In this document: positions 31,151-44,472 of the stretch, one piece after another
How positions within the stretch are numbered: the first letter of the stretch is position 1
Layout of the letters: every line of letters starts with the position of its first letter
NCBI GenBank assembly: GCA_963691815.1
Contig: OY829662.1
Coordinates: forward strand, 4,548,679 to 4,612,678
Length of the DNA: 64,000 nt
Origin: Echiichthys vipera
Lineage: Eukaryota > Chordata > Actinopteri > Perciformes > Trachinidae
Direction of reading: 5' to 3'
Notes under the pieces: generated by a model
Databases searched by the model: none
What the model was told of the DNA's origin: nothing
The model's input: the letters and a program-made list of their open reading frames with translations, nothing else
Made by a program: the position numbers and the translations under genes

Positions 31151-31665
31151 ATGAACCTAACATGTTCAAGAATATTAACACATCAACAAGTGTATTTTAA
31201 TGTTAAAAAACACACAATAATAATAAGATAATTTAAAAAATAGTGTTATGTTTATATTGTGTATTACTAATATCATGCTATAAAAGCAAACTTACCTGTT
31301 TTGATTCATTTATTATTATTATTTTGTACAGTATGCTGCCATCTGGTGGCCGATGTTGTTATTATTGTTTTCTTAGTAGTAATTAGTAGATCAAGAGCTC
31401 AAGTCATATGTCACTACAATATTTATGTGAATATTAGCAGCAATAATAAGAGGATGAAGCAACACCACTTACCATCATCGTCATAAAACCTGTTGCATGC
31501 TGGTATGTGGTGTTCATATACAGGAGAAACCCAGGAGAACAGTGCAGAGGGATAGATGGAGAGAAGAGAGAGCATCAGTGGTATCATCTGGATGATGTGC
31601 CTGTTCTTTTGTGTTTGCATGTTGACACTTGCAAGGAGGCACACACTGCATTCCCTTTAACCTCT

Positions 31666-31764
31666 GTGCGTGTGTCTGCGTGTGCGTGTGTGTGCGTGTG
31701 TGTGTGTGCGCGCCCACGTGTGTGTGTGTGTGTGCGCGCATGTGTGTGTGTGTGGGTGCGTGTT
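31666..31764. repeat. Imperfect GT/GC purine-pyrimidine repeat
   Basis: Alternating GT with CG and GCGC steps (tgtgcgcgcccacgtg, tgcgcgcatgtg). Alternating purine-pyrimidine sequence with CG steps is the strongest Z-DNA former type in the window. Confidence 0.85.
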
Positions 31765-32704
31765 GGGCTGTGCGATAACTCCATATTATTGTTTATCAGC
31801 AGGGCACATATCTAGCGCAGTACGCATCGCAGGTTATTATTAAATTGTGTAAAACTTGAACCGATCATTTATACACATGACAGAGAACTTATATCAATCG
31901 TGTGATGGGAGAGACACAATGAGAGGAAGGCAATAATTGCCTACACTATTTTTTGACGGGTGCAGTGTACCACTCCGTCTTGAGACCCTCGCTTCAGATA
32001 AGAAAATCTCCCCCCAAAAAACTTTCAATATTACCGGAATGCTGTGTGATCATACAGGGGACATTCATTCAGCAGCTTCATTTCTGCAGCGTGGGATGAA
32101 GGAGTAGGATGGGAATGTGAAGTGTCTGGGAATCGTATAATGTGGGTGATGTAGGAATGCTGTCACCTTTCAGTGTTCAGTTAGCAAAGTCGTTCGATCA
32201 GCTCTGTGTCAGCTATGGGAAGACGAAGGAACACTGGACATGTGTTTACATTTATGAGCAGATGCAGTACACTGAAGAAAAAAGGGCATAGAAACAGCTG
32301 AGCTATCCATTTATTGTGATTTTTTTCTCCATTTTAAACAAAAGTATACTACTGTCCATGCTCCATACTCATACAGGTCGATGATAGAGAAGCTAAACAT
32401 GTAATTAAAGGATAGGTTCACTTTTTATAACAATTATCCCATACACATTTGTAGCCTACAGCAAAACTGTTTTTGGTAGCTATAATTATTCCTTCACTCC
32501 ATCCAGGCCATTATGAAATCCTTTCCTAACAACCTTCCAATAAAAGAAATAGAGGATAAAATCCACAGCCCTTATTCTGTGCAAAAATGCATTCTCATGT
32601 TCAGCTAAATCAGTCTTAAGTAGTTGGAATCAGACAAATCCAGTGGTTATCTTCAAAACTTCTGGTTTGAAATCCCCTCATTATCCTGCTATCCCTGCCT
32701 AATC

Positions 32705-32938
32705 ATTTGTCTAGTGTTTTGTTTGTATGGCCCAGAAGGGTAGAGCAGGGGATCTGCTAATCAAAAGATTGGCGGTTTGATCCCTGGCTCCTCTAGTTTG
32801 CATGAATCGCAAGATACTGAATCTCAAATTGCTTCTGGAGGCTGTGCCATTGGTGTGTGAATGTGTAACTGAGTTATAAGATTAGATCCTGATGAGCAGA
32901 TGGCACCTTGCATGGCAGCCTCAGCCATCAGTGTTTGA
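32705..32938 (+). repeat. tRNA-like dispersed repeat H
   Basis: It contains gggtagagcaggggatctgc, a box-B-like ggcggtttgatccctgg, then cgcaagatactgaatctcaa and ctgtgccattggtgtgtgaa. The head is tRNA-like (A-box-like gtagagcagggg), so it may be SINE-derived. It runs directly into the GT repeat at 32940. Confidence 0.6.
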
Positions 32939-32939
32939 C

Positions 32940-33019
<80 letters not shown>
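32940..33019. repeat. (TG)n microsatellite
   Basis: A TG run with two CG interruptions, attached to the 3' end of repeat H. Confidence 0.96.
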
Positions 33020-33436
33020 GTAGGGTAAAATAAATTCAAAATAAATAAACAACTTGTCATTTAATCCTTTTTATGTCTGGAATGTCTTGCTGGGTGGTAG
33101 GGGCGATTATGTAAGCTGTTCCAGATTTGCATGGTCGGTTAGCAGGGATGCTGAGGCTGAGGAACTCTGACAGCTTTCTCCTTTCTTTCTTTTGCTGTGC
33201 ACCTATTATTATATTGTTTTTTATTATTCGTATTGTTGCAAATACCCTTGTAATGTAAATACATCTATTTTGTTCTCTTGTTTTGTCACAAATAAAAAAA
33301 TGACTAAACAAAGGTTGAATGTGGTAGTGTAAAAGCGCCTGTTGTGGTCAGAAGACTAGAAAGGTGCAAAGTACAAGTCAATTTACCATTTATCACACGT
33401 CACTAGATATCTTTCATTTTTAAACCTGTAGATTTC

Positions 33437-33785
33437 AGACCATATACTGTATGTATATGGTCGCCATGTTTTATGTAAACCAGACATGACCATATTTGGA
33501 CAACAGGGTGGAGCTGAGTGCAAAGCCAGTGTCGTTTCAATGGCGCTAAGCTAAACACTAAAGAGGAAAACCGCTAACTTTTCAGCCAGCTAACGTGAGT
33601 CAGCTAGCGGACTACTTCCAGTGGGTAAGAGGGGAGCTCTGGGTGCTGGCGCCGTAAATCTACATGTAGCCTACTGTCTGCGTGCCAATGACACAGAGCC
33701 GGTTTAAAATCTGCATTTTCCCTTAAGTTACCAGCTAATGCTAGTGCTAGAGTCATTTTCCCTTTGACTTCTGTGCAATTGGACT
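33437..33785 (+). repeat. Interspersed repeat family A, copy 3
   Basis: Shares gtgtcgtttcaatggcgcta, the agtcagctagcggacta block, cacagagccggttt and gttaccagctaatgctag with copies 1 and 2, in the same order. No coding potential. Confidence 0.7.
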
Positions 33786-34182
33786 TAATTTGCAACCAGT
33801 GGAGTCGCCCCCTTCTGGACATTAGGGAGAATGGTCACTTCCACATTGGCTTCTCTTTTCAGACCCAGAAGCTATGTCCAGCTCCTTTAGTCACCGTCTC
33901 AGACAGTTGCCTCAAGGAGCATCACTCGAGTCATACAGAGTTACTGTAAGTGCAATAAAATAAAATTCCTCACCAGAACCTATGGACTATATTTATTTAA
34001 GTAGTTTGACTTAAATGTTCCCCACTACATGGTAACAGTGGCACAAACTGTGTGAATAAAACATGGGATAAAATACAAACACACGTGACATTAGTGTCAT
34101 CCAAAAGTATGTTTTTGCAGCCAGCAGAAGATTTAACCAGGAAACAGTTTCCCCCCACAGGCCAGGAAATGCATCATCCTCT

Positions 34183-34183
<1 letters not shown>

Positions 34184-34250
<67 letters not shown>
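34184..34250. repeat. (CA)n microsatellite
   Basis: A perfect run of about 33 units. Confidence 0.97.
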
Positions 34251-34252
<2 letters not shown>

Positions 34253-37040
34253 GACACACCCCTCCGCACACACAGGCAGTGATATGACATCCTGCCCAGT
34301 TGTATATGTGTGTCACTGCTGACTGCTGCGTCTCCACACCAGGTAAAGAACAGCTCTCTCCTTCCTGTTTTCAGCCCCTTTAAACAGCTTCTTCACTGGA
34401 CCACGGTCCTCTGTGTTACATGAGCCGGACTGTTTTCATGTGCTGCTTTACTCGTGTTGTTGTGTGGTGAAAGTGTTTCAGGGTTGGCACTGAAGATCTC
34501 AACATGTGAGAACTAGTTTGCATGCATGTCAGTTGTGAGTGTGTTGGCATCTTAGTCCAAGGAACAGAGAGCAGATTATATTCATGACACTTTCACTATA
34601 ATGCAAACAGAATAATAGAAAAAGGAATGGTTATTGGAAAAAGGGTGATTCATATCATAACTAAGATTACTATTGGCATGTTCTTTGTGGTTTTACTGTA
34701 GTGTTGGGTTGATTCTTGCTTTGTTTCTTTGACAGTTTATTACTTTTATGAGTTTTTTTATGTCTGTTGTTTAATGAACAGCTGTCTATGATCATCATAC
34801 TTCAAAAGAATTACCTCGAACTGTTCATTTGTCTGCGTAAAGTTCTAAGTTGTAGCCATTACACTTCCCCAGTGTGTAGTTCTATGACAATACTGTCACA
34901 GAGTTACGTTACAGAAAGCTTTGTCACTGTGTTTCACGTATCATTTAAACAGGATTTTGGTTTTGACTGAAACTTTTCACAAATATATATATATATTTTT
35001 TTCAAATAGTCCAGTGATTCCCTCATACTGGACACTGTAGTTTGTTTTGTTTTGTGTTTTTTTTTATCAAAGTTGCTCAAACAGGAGGAAAAGTGCATTT
35101 GTTGGGGACTATTTTCAACGGCGGATTAACGTCAATCTATTTGTACAGAACCTTTCGTACATGTTAGTGAGACTCAAAGTGCTTTACAGATGACTGACGA
35201 GCTAATTATAAGATAATACAAATTTAACAGTGAATGATTTGAGATTTATGCACATGAGAGATAAAAAATACAGAAAGGTAATAAAACCAATGAAATGGAT
35301 TCAGAAAAATCAAAGAAAATCTAGATTTAATTGGTGAAAAATAAAAATAACAAACATTTGGTGCTCTATGAGTGTTTCCAGCAGCGACTGAGTCAAAATA
35401 AACATGTCACCTAGTGCAACGGTGCAGCTCATTGATATGTTTTTAATAGTTTTTCACAACAAAGGAGCTCTGTGACACAGGAAGAATATATCTCAGGCTT
35501 TGAGACACACGATAATTACTAGTTACACATTCACTGAGGGTTTGGATGTGCACATGGGACTTTTAGGTTAGAAGGAAATATGTAGAATAACTATAGAGAT
35601 ATCCTTTAAGTCACGTCTGAGAGATGCTTTATCTTGTGATTGAGTGAGTCTGAGTATTTTTTTTTTTAAAGTAAAGCTGTTTCCTGTTCCAGAGTTTCAT
35701 CAGCTCAATCTGGCTTCTGTGTTCATGCAATACTGAGATCTTCTCAGTTTCCAAACTAACTTTTTATTGCACAATTATAAGCGTTTTAAGAGTTTTGATT
35801 CCAGTCAAAGCAAGAAGTTGCACAATCTATCCATGAAGCAAGGGATATCTGTGCCTGTCCATGTGTAATTTGCATATCTCGAGAACCGTTAATCTGATCT
35901 GTTTCACATGTGACAGGTGTATTGCTGGGGCCCCAATGTGCCTTTTGTCAAATTTAGGGCAATTCTTCATATGATGGCACTTTTATGACAACTTCAGTTT
36001 TAGGCCTGTAATTTTTGAACCGTTTTAAAGTCTAATAGTGTTTTTTTTTTGCCGCACTATATAAATCACACCCATTTGTATCTAGATCGATTGCGCACCA
36101 GTCTGTAAGACACTAGACTGTCTGTGAGAGTACTAGAGAGTGAAGTAAAAGGCTGAAATGCATAATTTCATCACTGGGCCAGAGAAGTAATGAACAGTTT
36201 ATCAAAGTAACTTTGTCAACGTGACATTGTGCTGCTTCTCAGGTAAGAGCACAGTTACAGTACATGATGGTACATGCATGCCTTGATGACTCTTCATTAT
36301 GCTGACAATGAGAACCTGTAGTCACCCAAACACCTCATTCTGAATAAACAGATGAGTTGTGGCAGATCAGTTTGTTGTAGCGTAGAAGTGATGAAAGTTG
36401 CTGTAAATGTGAATCAGTTTACTGGAACTGGATGAAGTAATTTTAATTTGGGGGAATAATGTGGAAACATTTATCCTCAGTAGAATTATACTGCAGTGTG
36501 TGACGTTTTACAGCTCACCAGACCTATTGGAAATCAGATAAGATGCTTCCGCACACAAAACCGAGCTGTGTACTTCACGTGAAAACAAGTTAAACAGCTA
36601 ATGTGAAAATCACAGAAATATTTTTCATAATAAAGTCACACTTCCCCTTTTTTCTTCTCCGACAGGGCACTTTTTTCACATCTTCTTGTGTGTTTCTGAT
36701 TCAGATGCACTAAGTTATGGATAAATAGAAAACGTTCAAGGTAATATAATGTGTGATTGTAATGACAGCCCGGCTCCTGTAGCTGCTCTGCTGTTAGAGT
36801 AACCCCAACTTCACAACTGAAACCGCAGACCAGCGGGGTGTGAACATTGTACAAAACCAAATCCAATCTAAGTTATGATTGATAGTCCTAACCAATCTGC
36901 AGCACTGTGATGAGAATGTGTTACAGGAAAGAATATTTGACTTCACCTTTAATATTATATTCATGTCTTCTGGCTAAAATACCACATTTCCCGATGTTCT
37001 GTTTTTATTGCTGGCTGCAGATGTGTTATAGGCATCTTCT
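34251..37040. other. Intronic stretch, nothing recognised
   Basis: AT-rich. A possible donor-like site occurs at 34341 (ccaccag|gtaaag-like context) but no exon could be argued. Only chance open frames are present. Confidence 0.4.
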
Positions 37041-37553
37041 TTGATATCTCATCTCATCTCATCTCATCTTCATCCGCTTATCCGAGGTCGGGTCGCGGGG
37101 GCAGCAGCTTTAGCAGGGGACCCCAAACTTCCCTTTCCCGGGCCACATTAACCAGCTCTAACTGGGGGATCCCGAGGCGTTCCCAGACCAGTATGGAGAT
37201 ATAATCTCTCCACCTGGTCCTGGGTCTTCCCCGAGGCCTCCTCCCAGCTGGACGTGTCTGGAACACCTCCCTCGGGAGGCGCCCAGGGGGCATCCTTACT
37301 AGATGCCCGAACCACCTCAACTGGCTCCTTTCAACGCAAAGGAGCAGCGGCTCTACTCCGAGTTCCTCGCGGATGCTGAACTTCTCCCCCTCTCTCTACG
37401 TGAGACTCCAGCCACCCTCCTGAGAAAACCCATTTCGGCCGCTTGTAACCGCAACCTCGTTCTTTCGGTCATAACCCAGCTTTCATGACCATAGGTGAGG
37501 GTAGCAATGAAGATTGACCGGTAGATCGAGAGCTTTGCCTTCCGGCTCAGCTC
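37041..37553 (-). mobile_element. 5'-truncated LINE, 3' end of reverse transcriptase ORF
   Basis: In the minus direction the segment encodes LRWFGHLVRMPPGRLPREVF followed by GRRPRGRPRTRWRDYISIL and, later, LLKLLPPRPDLG and a stop. This is the recognisable C-terminal end of a fish non-LTR retrotransposon polyprotein. It ends in an (ATCTC/GAGAT)n tail at 37048-37070. Upstream coding in the same direction is frame-broken and stops near 37553, so the insert is 5'-truncated. The fragment at 28296-28450 is the same family. Clade not assigned. Confidence 0.85.
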
Positions 37554-39029
37554 TCATAATTTCCATTTGCTTTTGCATCATTTAACCCAGTTTGCTCTTT
37601 AGGGAGCATAGGTCATTCATGCACTTTTGCTTATGTATACTGCAGAGATAATGAGAGACATATTTCTCGAACTTTAAGAGCATTGCTGCTTGATTTGAGA
37701 TTTAATTTGTACTGAGGAGCAACATATCCTTCGAGCAGGAGCCACACTGATCAAAGTTTACTTCCTTAAACCTACGTTCACCCAGTAACACGTATCATGA
37801 GCAGGGATACCACGCATGTGGGCTGCAGTTTTTCGGTTCCATAAGGAAACTAAAGTCATTAGGTCATGTGCATGCATGGTTCTCCCTTCACTTTCCCCTA
37901 ATGGAAGCTAAGAGACAAGAATACAGTGTGAAGATCAGTGGAGATGGACTGTGGAGGAGGAAATGTAATGTTTGAGGATGCACCATCATCTTCATCTTCA
38001 TCAAGTCAGGTTTATACAGGCTTAGTAATACCTTTGCTTTTAAAAAAGAATATTTGTTGATTTTGTATATCATCAAATCTCTACATGGAAGAACATTGGA
38101 CATTTTTTTTCAGACCAAACCAAACCGTCGTCGAAACCCTTACTTAAAAAACAAAATGCAGACCAAACCGTGGCTCTTGTTGAACCATAATCATGTAGCC
38201 GAGCATCACCATCACGACCTAACACACATTTGTGTTTTAGTGTATTACCCTGGAACAGAAGGGTGTTAACGCTGCTGACGAAAATACCTCTGGACACAAT
38301 TAGATAGACCTACAACCAATCAGAGCAACAAAATGATGTAGAGCTGAACGAGACATGCAAGTTGAGGTGATACTCAGTCCGTTTTGAAGCAGGAAAACAT
38401 GCTGCATGTATTGAATACAGTGTTTTCAATATGAACCAAGAAAACACTGTAACAGAATCTTGGTTCATATTTGATCAGCGCTGCCTAGTTTCACAGTTTG
38501 ATCTAAGTTTTGTCTCTGGTAAGTCTGGTAAGTTGCGCTGGATGGAGAACACAAGTTGTGTTTATTAACTATGATGCTCCTCTGTCAGTCTTCGTCATAA
38601 ACTCGCCCCACGTGTAAATGCTTGTGATTGGCCCATCAGATCTAAAGTTAATGGAAATCTCTCTGGATGTGAGGGGGGCCAAACGTACCTGTCAGAGTAA
38701 ATGAAACATGAGCTCTGCGGATTCGTCTGGTTTCCAGGCTGTAAATCATAAGGCAGCGAACTGAGAGCCCCATTGGCCCAACAGTATATAGTATATATGC
38801 CATACAGTAACTTATCAGCGTTGTCAACAGCTTGATAATAGGAGGGTAGTGTTTAGAGAGACTTTAGTGCCTAGGCCAAAACCAAAAATGGAAAGAGAGA
38901 GAAGCAAGGAAGGAATGGAGAGTGACCATGGGGGAAGCGGAATAATGATGTCCCTTTAAGGAATCACAGTTGAATTCAACTGATTGGTTTTATAGGTCAG
39001 TCACTTTGAACTGCCCTGCAACTCCATCC
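37554..39029. other. Intronic stretch, nothing recognised
   Basis: Short open frames only. No exon-like boundaries were found before the candidate promoter region. Confidence 0.4.
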
Positions 39030-39200
39030 CACACTGACTGACAGCTCAGCCCCGGCTGGATAAATGATTCTGACGGGGGAGGGGGAGGAGTGGGGAGGCG
39101 TAGTCGTTCTCCTCTCAGGGATTAGTGGAAGCTTCTTGGTCCATTTGCATCTGAATGGATCCTGGAGCTGCTTTTAGCCACCAACAGCCCCCCCCCTCTC
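39030..39200 (+). promoter_or_regulatory. septin12: Candidate internal promoter of a short septin isoform
   Basis: A locally GC-richer block precedes the candidate first exon. It holds G-rich GC-box-like runs (gacgggggagggggaggag, 39073-39091), a TATA-like gataaatg near 39058-39065 and a perfect octamer ATTTGCAT at 39143-39150 (POU-factor site). Pyrimidine-rich sequence follows. Known vertebrate SEPT9 genes use several internal promoters, which makes this placement plausible, but no transcript evidence is available here. Confidence 0.35.
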
Positions 39201-39464
39201 TCTCCTCTTGTTTCTCACCCTTTCTCTGCTCCCCACACTCCTGCTGACATCAGGGAGAACTAGAGAGTGGGAGAGGGAGAGAGGCGGTAAGAAAGGGAAA
39301 GAGATACCGATAGAGAGTGTGCAGGACCATCACGGCAGCGGCAATCAAACATTGCAGAAAGAGGAGTTTAGAAAGCAGAGACGGTTCTTCCATCCAAGTC
39401 TTTTCAGAGAGCCTTTCACTGCCAACCAGGGAGTCATACAACTGGCTTTTGTGAATGAGAGAAG
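39201..39464 (+). CDS. septin12: Candidate alternative first exon (mostly 5' UTR; coding 39455-39464)
   Basis: The 3' boundary is a donor-like gaag|gtagga at 39465. Ten bases before it, ATG AGA GAA G opens a frame that ends in phase 1, exactly the phase required by the acceptor at 44860. The joined product would start MREEAAGELETDPLSP and continue into the septin core. An in-frame TGA sits directly before this ATG (39452-39454), so translation could start only there or at ATG 44898. The Kozak context is weak (T at -3), so 44898 may be the real start with this exon as leader. The purine-rich body fits a 5' UTR. The 5' boundary is a guess. Confidence 0.45.
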
Positions 39465-40865
39465 GTAGGATTCTTTTTTTGTCTCTCATCCCCCATGGAT
39501 ATCAGTGGGGTACGCTCGATCTCCTGGGCTAACAATGAAAGCTGACAGGACTGGTCCACTTTGGCGGTCAGTATGGGGGTGGGAGGGTTGTTAGGCCTCG
39601 GCTGGCTCCTTACTAACTGTTGAATCAAACCGATCCTAAACTTCAGTGATGTTACTTCACACAGAAGTGCACTGTAGCTGGCACAGCTCAGAAAGGGCTG
39701 TAACGTCTGCTTTGTCGACAAGGTGTTGGGGTGTTTTATAACACAGGTACAAACTAAATGTTGTATCACTTTGAATACCAAGCACATTTTCAACACTGCT
39801 TTGCTCATTTATCCATATACCACTCTTGGTAACACGCTGTGTATGTCACTAACATTTATAACTGTATGCAAATAATAGATCAATATTTATTCATTATATT
39901 GTGACTGTAATGTATACATCTTGAAATTTTCATTTATTTATTTCTATACTATCTATCAAGCAAAACTGCTATTGTTTTCCCTTAAAGGCTCTATATTTGG
40001 TTATTTCCCCCATATATAAAATAATAAATGCAGTTAGTATGCAACTGACAATTGTTTTCATTAGTGATTCATTTGCAGATTTTTTCTGTAACTCTCATGT
40101 TATCAACACAGCAAAAGTCTGAACGGTGATTACATGGGAGGCACTGATTATGTGTTTTATAATACTAATTATCAGCCAATATTCTTTTTTGATTATTAAT
40201 TGATTTGATGTAAATCTATGAATATTTCTCATCAACTGAGCTGTGATGTTTGGGGACATCCACAATGTGCTGGGAGGAAATATGACTAACCTACTGCTTT
40301 GTATCTGTATGTGTCAATGCAGTGTTTACCGTGCCGCTCAGTACTTGTAGACATGTAGATCCATGATTCATACTTTAGTGGGTTCCTCTGCCAGCTCAGG
40401 AATAAATCTGTCTACTTCAGACTTTATCCTTATCTCCAACTCTAATAGCTTTTTGTGTTTAGTTAAATGCTCTAACCCCCTTGGATCACCATGCAGTGTC
40501 AGGTCAAGCTGTATAGGACTTAAAAGTCCTGGGGGAATTCTGTTAGATGAAGTGTAGTTTGGGTTCACACCTTAGCTATCAAGGCGTGTCATTGACAAGT
40601 CTTTGAATAAGCTGTGCATGGCTGAGGCATGTCATGGTAGAGTCTGACTAAAGACTGCAGTCTGCTTCAAAGAAAGTCTTTAACTGATCGTCTAACAACA
40701 TCTCACACCCCCATTCTGAGGGTGCAATCACACTGACAATTTGTTGCGTCTGACGGCTTTTGTGACTTTCTGGAAGACATTTCAACAACAATACACTTCA
40801 TGAGCAGAGGTGAGAAAACAGGTTGGGTTTAAGCTTTTCCGATGTACAACCAGCAAAATTAAAAG

Positions 40866-41249
40866 CAGGGCTGTAGTACTTGAACCCGGACTCGGTCTTG
40901 AGTCTACCTTTTGTTAAGTCTTGTACTTGTTTTGATCTCATGCCTTGTTGGACTCGGAATTGTCTTGGACTTGGCTTTTAAAAACTGGTCAAACTGTTTC
41001 TGGCTGCTGATTCTGGATCAGTTGTACAGTACGTTGCCTAAATTCTCTATTGAGTAATTTGATGTTTGAAGCTAGATCCATATTGTTTATAGATCCATCC
41101 TATCTCCTTAATCACTATCACTTTTGGAAACAGAACAGAACTTGTCTTGGTCTTGACTTGGTCTCAACCTTTTTATGGACTTGGGCTTGACTTGGACTTC
41201 ACTGGACCTGGTCTTGGACTTGACTACGTTGGTCTTTACTACAGCCCTG
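40866..41249. mobile_element. hAT-like MITE (CAGGGCTGTAGTA ends)
   Basis: A 384-bp element with 13-bp perfect inverted ends CAGGGCTGTAGTA and TACTACAGCCCTG. The interior repeats ACTTGGACTTGG/GTCTTG words. The flanks attaaaag and ggtgaaag match at 5 of 8 with the rest mostly transitions, an eroded 8-bp duplication. No coding remnant. Confidence 0.8.
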
Positions 41250-41948
41250 GGTGAAAGTGTACACCAGATCTCTTGTACAGTTCATAGCATCTCGCCCATC
41301 TCTAGACTTGCCTTGTTGGTGACCCGTTGTCCAGACATACATTTGAAGCTGAACACGATTAAAAAGGCTTTGGGGCCATGAGTAGAGTAGACACCTAAGC
41401 TGTCATGATCTCACCCATGCTCCTGCACCATTTTCCTCATCACTCCTGGTGGTGTTTTCAGCAATGCCATTATGTTCATGATCATGTATTTAGATAGGGA
41501 TAGATGACAAGACATACCAATGTGCCTTTATACTATTGGTAAATGTAAACATTGTGTTGATTGTATGGAGAGGGCAATCACTCTCAATCAAGAGCAATTG
41601 ATTCAACATGGAATGGCTGATGGCTTCCCCCTGTGTAACCAAGCCCAGGTTCATATCTTGATATTCATGAGAGCGTTAACACCTCTAAAGAACACATAGG
41701 GCGAGGCCGTAGCTGCTTCGTCCTGTAGGTGACCTGCTTCTTTGTCATGACATTGTTTAGACAAGTGTTCAGATGATGGTGTTGGGAAAACACTGAGAAC
41801 TACAGGTTAAAACAAGTTGTAATGCGAGGTTACATACTGTATGACCCCTCTACAACTATGCTGTATGGGATGTGATTTTTGCTGAAGTATGCTGATTTTC
41901 AGTGCAGTTCTGTGTGTACCAGTTGAAAAACCTTCTGCGTCACAATCA

Positions 41949-42497
41949 AGGATGTCAACACTTTGTGTAATTTCAGCGCAACATCATCCCATGGTCTTTT
42001 TCACCACTTATACACATCAAATAAGCCATCGAGACAGGTTTTTGTGTGTTACAATTATTAACGAAGAACAGCCGGACGTGGCTTACGCAGATTAGCTCGG
42101 GGCTGTACGGTGAAGGCATTAAAAAAAATGTGTTGTTGTTTTTTTACCACTAGTATGTTCAAAATAACACCAAACCTCTGCAGTAGCATACGAGTCCCTA
42201 CACATAAAACAAAGCACCAATGGGCTCCTTCGTTTTGGATTGCATTTGGTAATCCACTTGAATGGACTTTACTATGAGAGGAGCTGGTACCGGGGCCAGT
42301 TGGTAAGTCTTTCAAAACACTCTTTTAATGAACTCCGGGTTCGCTAACTACGTTGTTGGTGCTTCATTTTATGTGCAGGGACTCTTCTCATGCTACTGCA
42401 GAGGTTTGGTGTTATTTTGAGCAGTATTAGTGGTTAAAAAAGCTGTTTTAATGCCTTCACTGTAATGCCCCAAGCTAATCAGTGTAAGCCACGGAGT
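41949..42497. mobile_element. Inverted-repeat element family B, copy 2
   Basis: The left arm (gattagctcggggctgtacg and gtgaaggcattaaaaaa, 42090-42128) and right arm (gttttaatgccttcactgta and atgccccaagctaatcag, 42444-42482) are inverted copies. The inner arms also pair: caaacctctgcagtagcata (42171-42190) with tatgctactgcagaggtttg-type sequence (42389-42408). The whole unit is an imperfect palindrome around a central loop near 42210-42350. It matches copies at 25970 and 58478. Confidence 0.75.
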
Positions 42498-42639
42498 TTC
42501 CCTTTCAAACATGTAGCATGCAGCAGACTGTCCACATAATACAGTTGGTTCAGGTGAGGGCTGGGGCTTGGATACAGTGTACAGGAGGCAGGACATGATG
42601 TAGATTACCTTGTGGTCACATAGCCAGTTTGTAATTTGG

Positions 42640-42706
42640 TCATAAACAAGAGTCTCTTGCCTACCGACCTAAGTACCCGAATCTCGTTGTCTCTCCATGT
42701 AGACAT
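42640..42706 (-). pseudogene. Decayed transposon exon (MS-W-DNEI motif)
   Basis: On the minus strand ATG at 42706 opens MSTWRDNEIRVLRSVGKRL. A parallel exon start occurs at 27153. The WxDxEI pattern recalls the first helix of Myb/SANT-like domains carried by DNA transposons. Too short and isolated to be a gene. Confidence 0.4.
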
Positions 42707-43982
42707 ATTCATTGCCATCTTCGTTTAAATCACCCATGTTTTTCCCCCTCAGATGTTAGTATTCTTCTTCATGATAGACAATGACCCTCTCTATTCACAC
42801 ATGGGCTCAATCGGACAATACACAGACTTTATTCTGAGAAGCTGGCAGGGTAAAGTTTGTTTGATGTCCAATCCAACTGTTTCAGACATTTGCGTTTTCA
42901 AATAAAGCTCGGGTTCAGTTCAGAGTCGAAGTGCATGTGTGAAAGTACTATTTCTCTCTCATGTGACCCACAACATTACAAACGTCTACATTTTTGTGAT
43001 CAAGTCTTCAGTACTTTACAAATATGTTACTGATATATGTGTGAATTTTAAGATGTGTAAAAACCACCTTGGATGACAGAAAAAAAAAAGCCAGATAGTC
43101 TCCTTCTATGTTTCTCTTTCATTTGCCGCCCTGAGCAAACGCAGCCTGGGGTTCTCTCAGTCTCTTTTTCCTGTGGTTGGACACACTGTTTGCTTTTCAC
43201 ATGCATCTCTAGTCACCACAAGCTCCATGGGTTACTTTGTCCTCTGCAGGTCTCTGTGTCTCCACATTATTTTCTGTGCTTTGTCTCCATGTCTTTACAG
43301 TTACATATTAAGCCACATGCTGATCAATTACCACCAAATTAGCCTACGACAGTTTAGGAAAAGTACAACACTCAAACAAATGAGGAAATTAGTAAAACTG
43401 AACTGTAAATGATCAGTTTATGGACAAACCCAGAATGTGTTTATAATACTACTGCAATTACTGTGCAACATATTTTTTTCTCTTTGTGCATTTTAAATAT
43501 TTACAGAAGGTAGAGGTATTTCTCGATGACTGACCTGTCTCCCAAAATGTCAGTGTTTCTTCATTTTCAAGTGTGAAACATGCCCATGTAAAGGGGTACT
43601 AGTGATTCAGTATTGCACACATTGTTGAAATAATGGTCAAAGTATATGTAATTGACATATTTTGACTTTTTTTCACTAGTAGACAAGCTCCTAAAACACA
43701 TCCTATATTTCCCATTATGCAACCAACTGGCAAAAAAACAAACCTCATATTATTCAAGTACATTTCCTTCCACGCTTCATTCATATTGTTTTAATAGTAA
43801 AACACCTCCCGCTTTAGTAAAGTGTAAAATGTAATGACATGTAAAAAAACTGAGGCCTGTCTGTGGCTCTCACTTTGTCCTTCTCTGTCCCGACTCATAA
43901 GGATTAGTTCTGTTCCAATGGTTGTACAGTTGGATATTTATAGCTGATTAAATTATGTGGACACTAACAAACAGCCTCTGTT

Positions 43983-44223
<241 letters not shown>

Positions 44224-44346
44224 TTTGAGAGTCAGGCTCAGTGAAATGGTACAGCTCGTTGAGTCATGCAGAAACACAAAACGTGCTTCAGTCATGCTGG
44301 TTTCAGACGACTGTGTCATAATTGCATTTGAGAGTATTTGTGAATC

Positions 44347-44349
<3 letters not shown>

Positions 44350-44392
<43 letters not shown>
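44350..44392. repeat. (CA)n microsatellite
   Basis: About 21 perfect units on the strand opposite in sense to the GT tract just upstream. Together they could fold into a CA/GT hairpin. Confidence 0.95.
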
Positions 44393-44394
<2 letters not shown>

Positions 44395-44469
44395 GCTACA
44401 AGTTCTCAGGGGGATTGACAGTGCCATCCAATCCTCTTACAGCACAGACCAGACTACACAGACAAACTC

Positions 44470-44472
<3 letters not shown>

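Noticed and set aside
34330..34450. Possible extra first exon with donor ccag|gtaaag
   Set aside because: The donor word is good, but no open frame in the right phase or promoter block was found before it.
37303..37488. Plus-strand frame MPEPPQLAPF... over the LINE
   Set aside because: Antisense of the LINE reverse-transcriptase tail, which has the recognised motifs on the minus strand.
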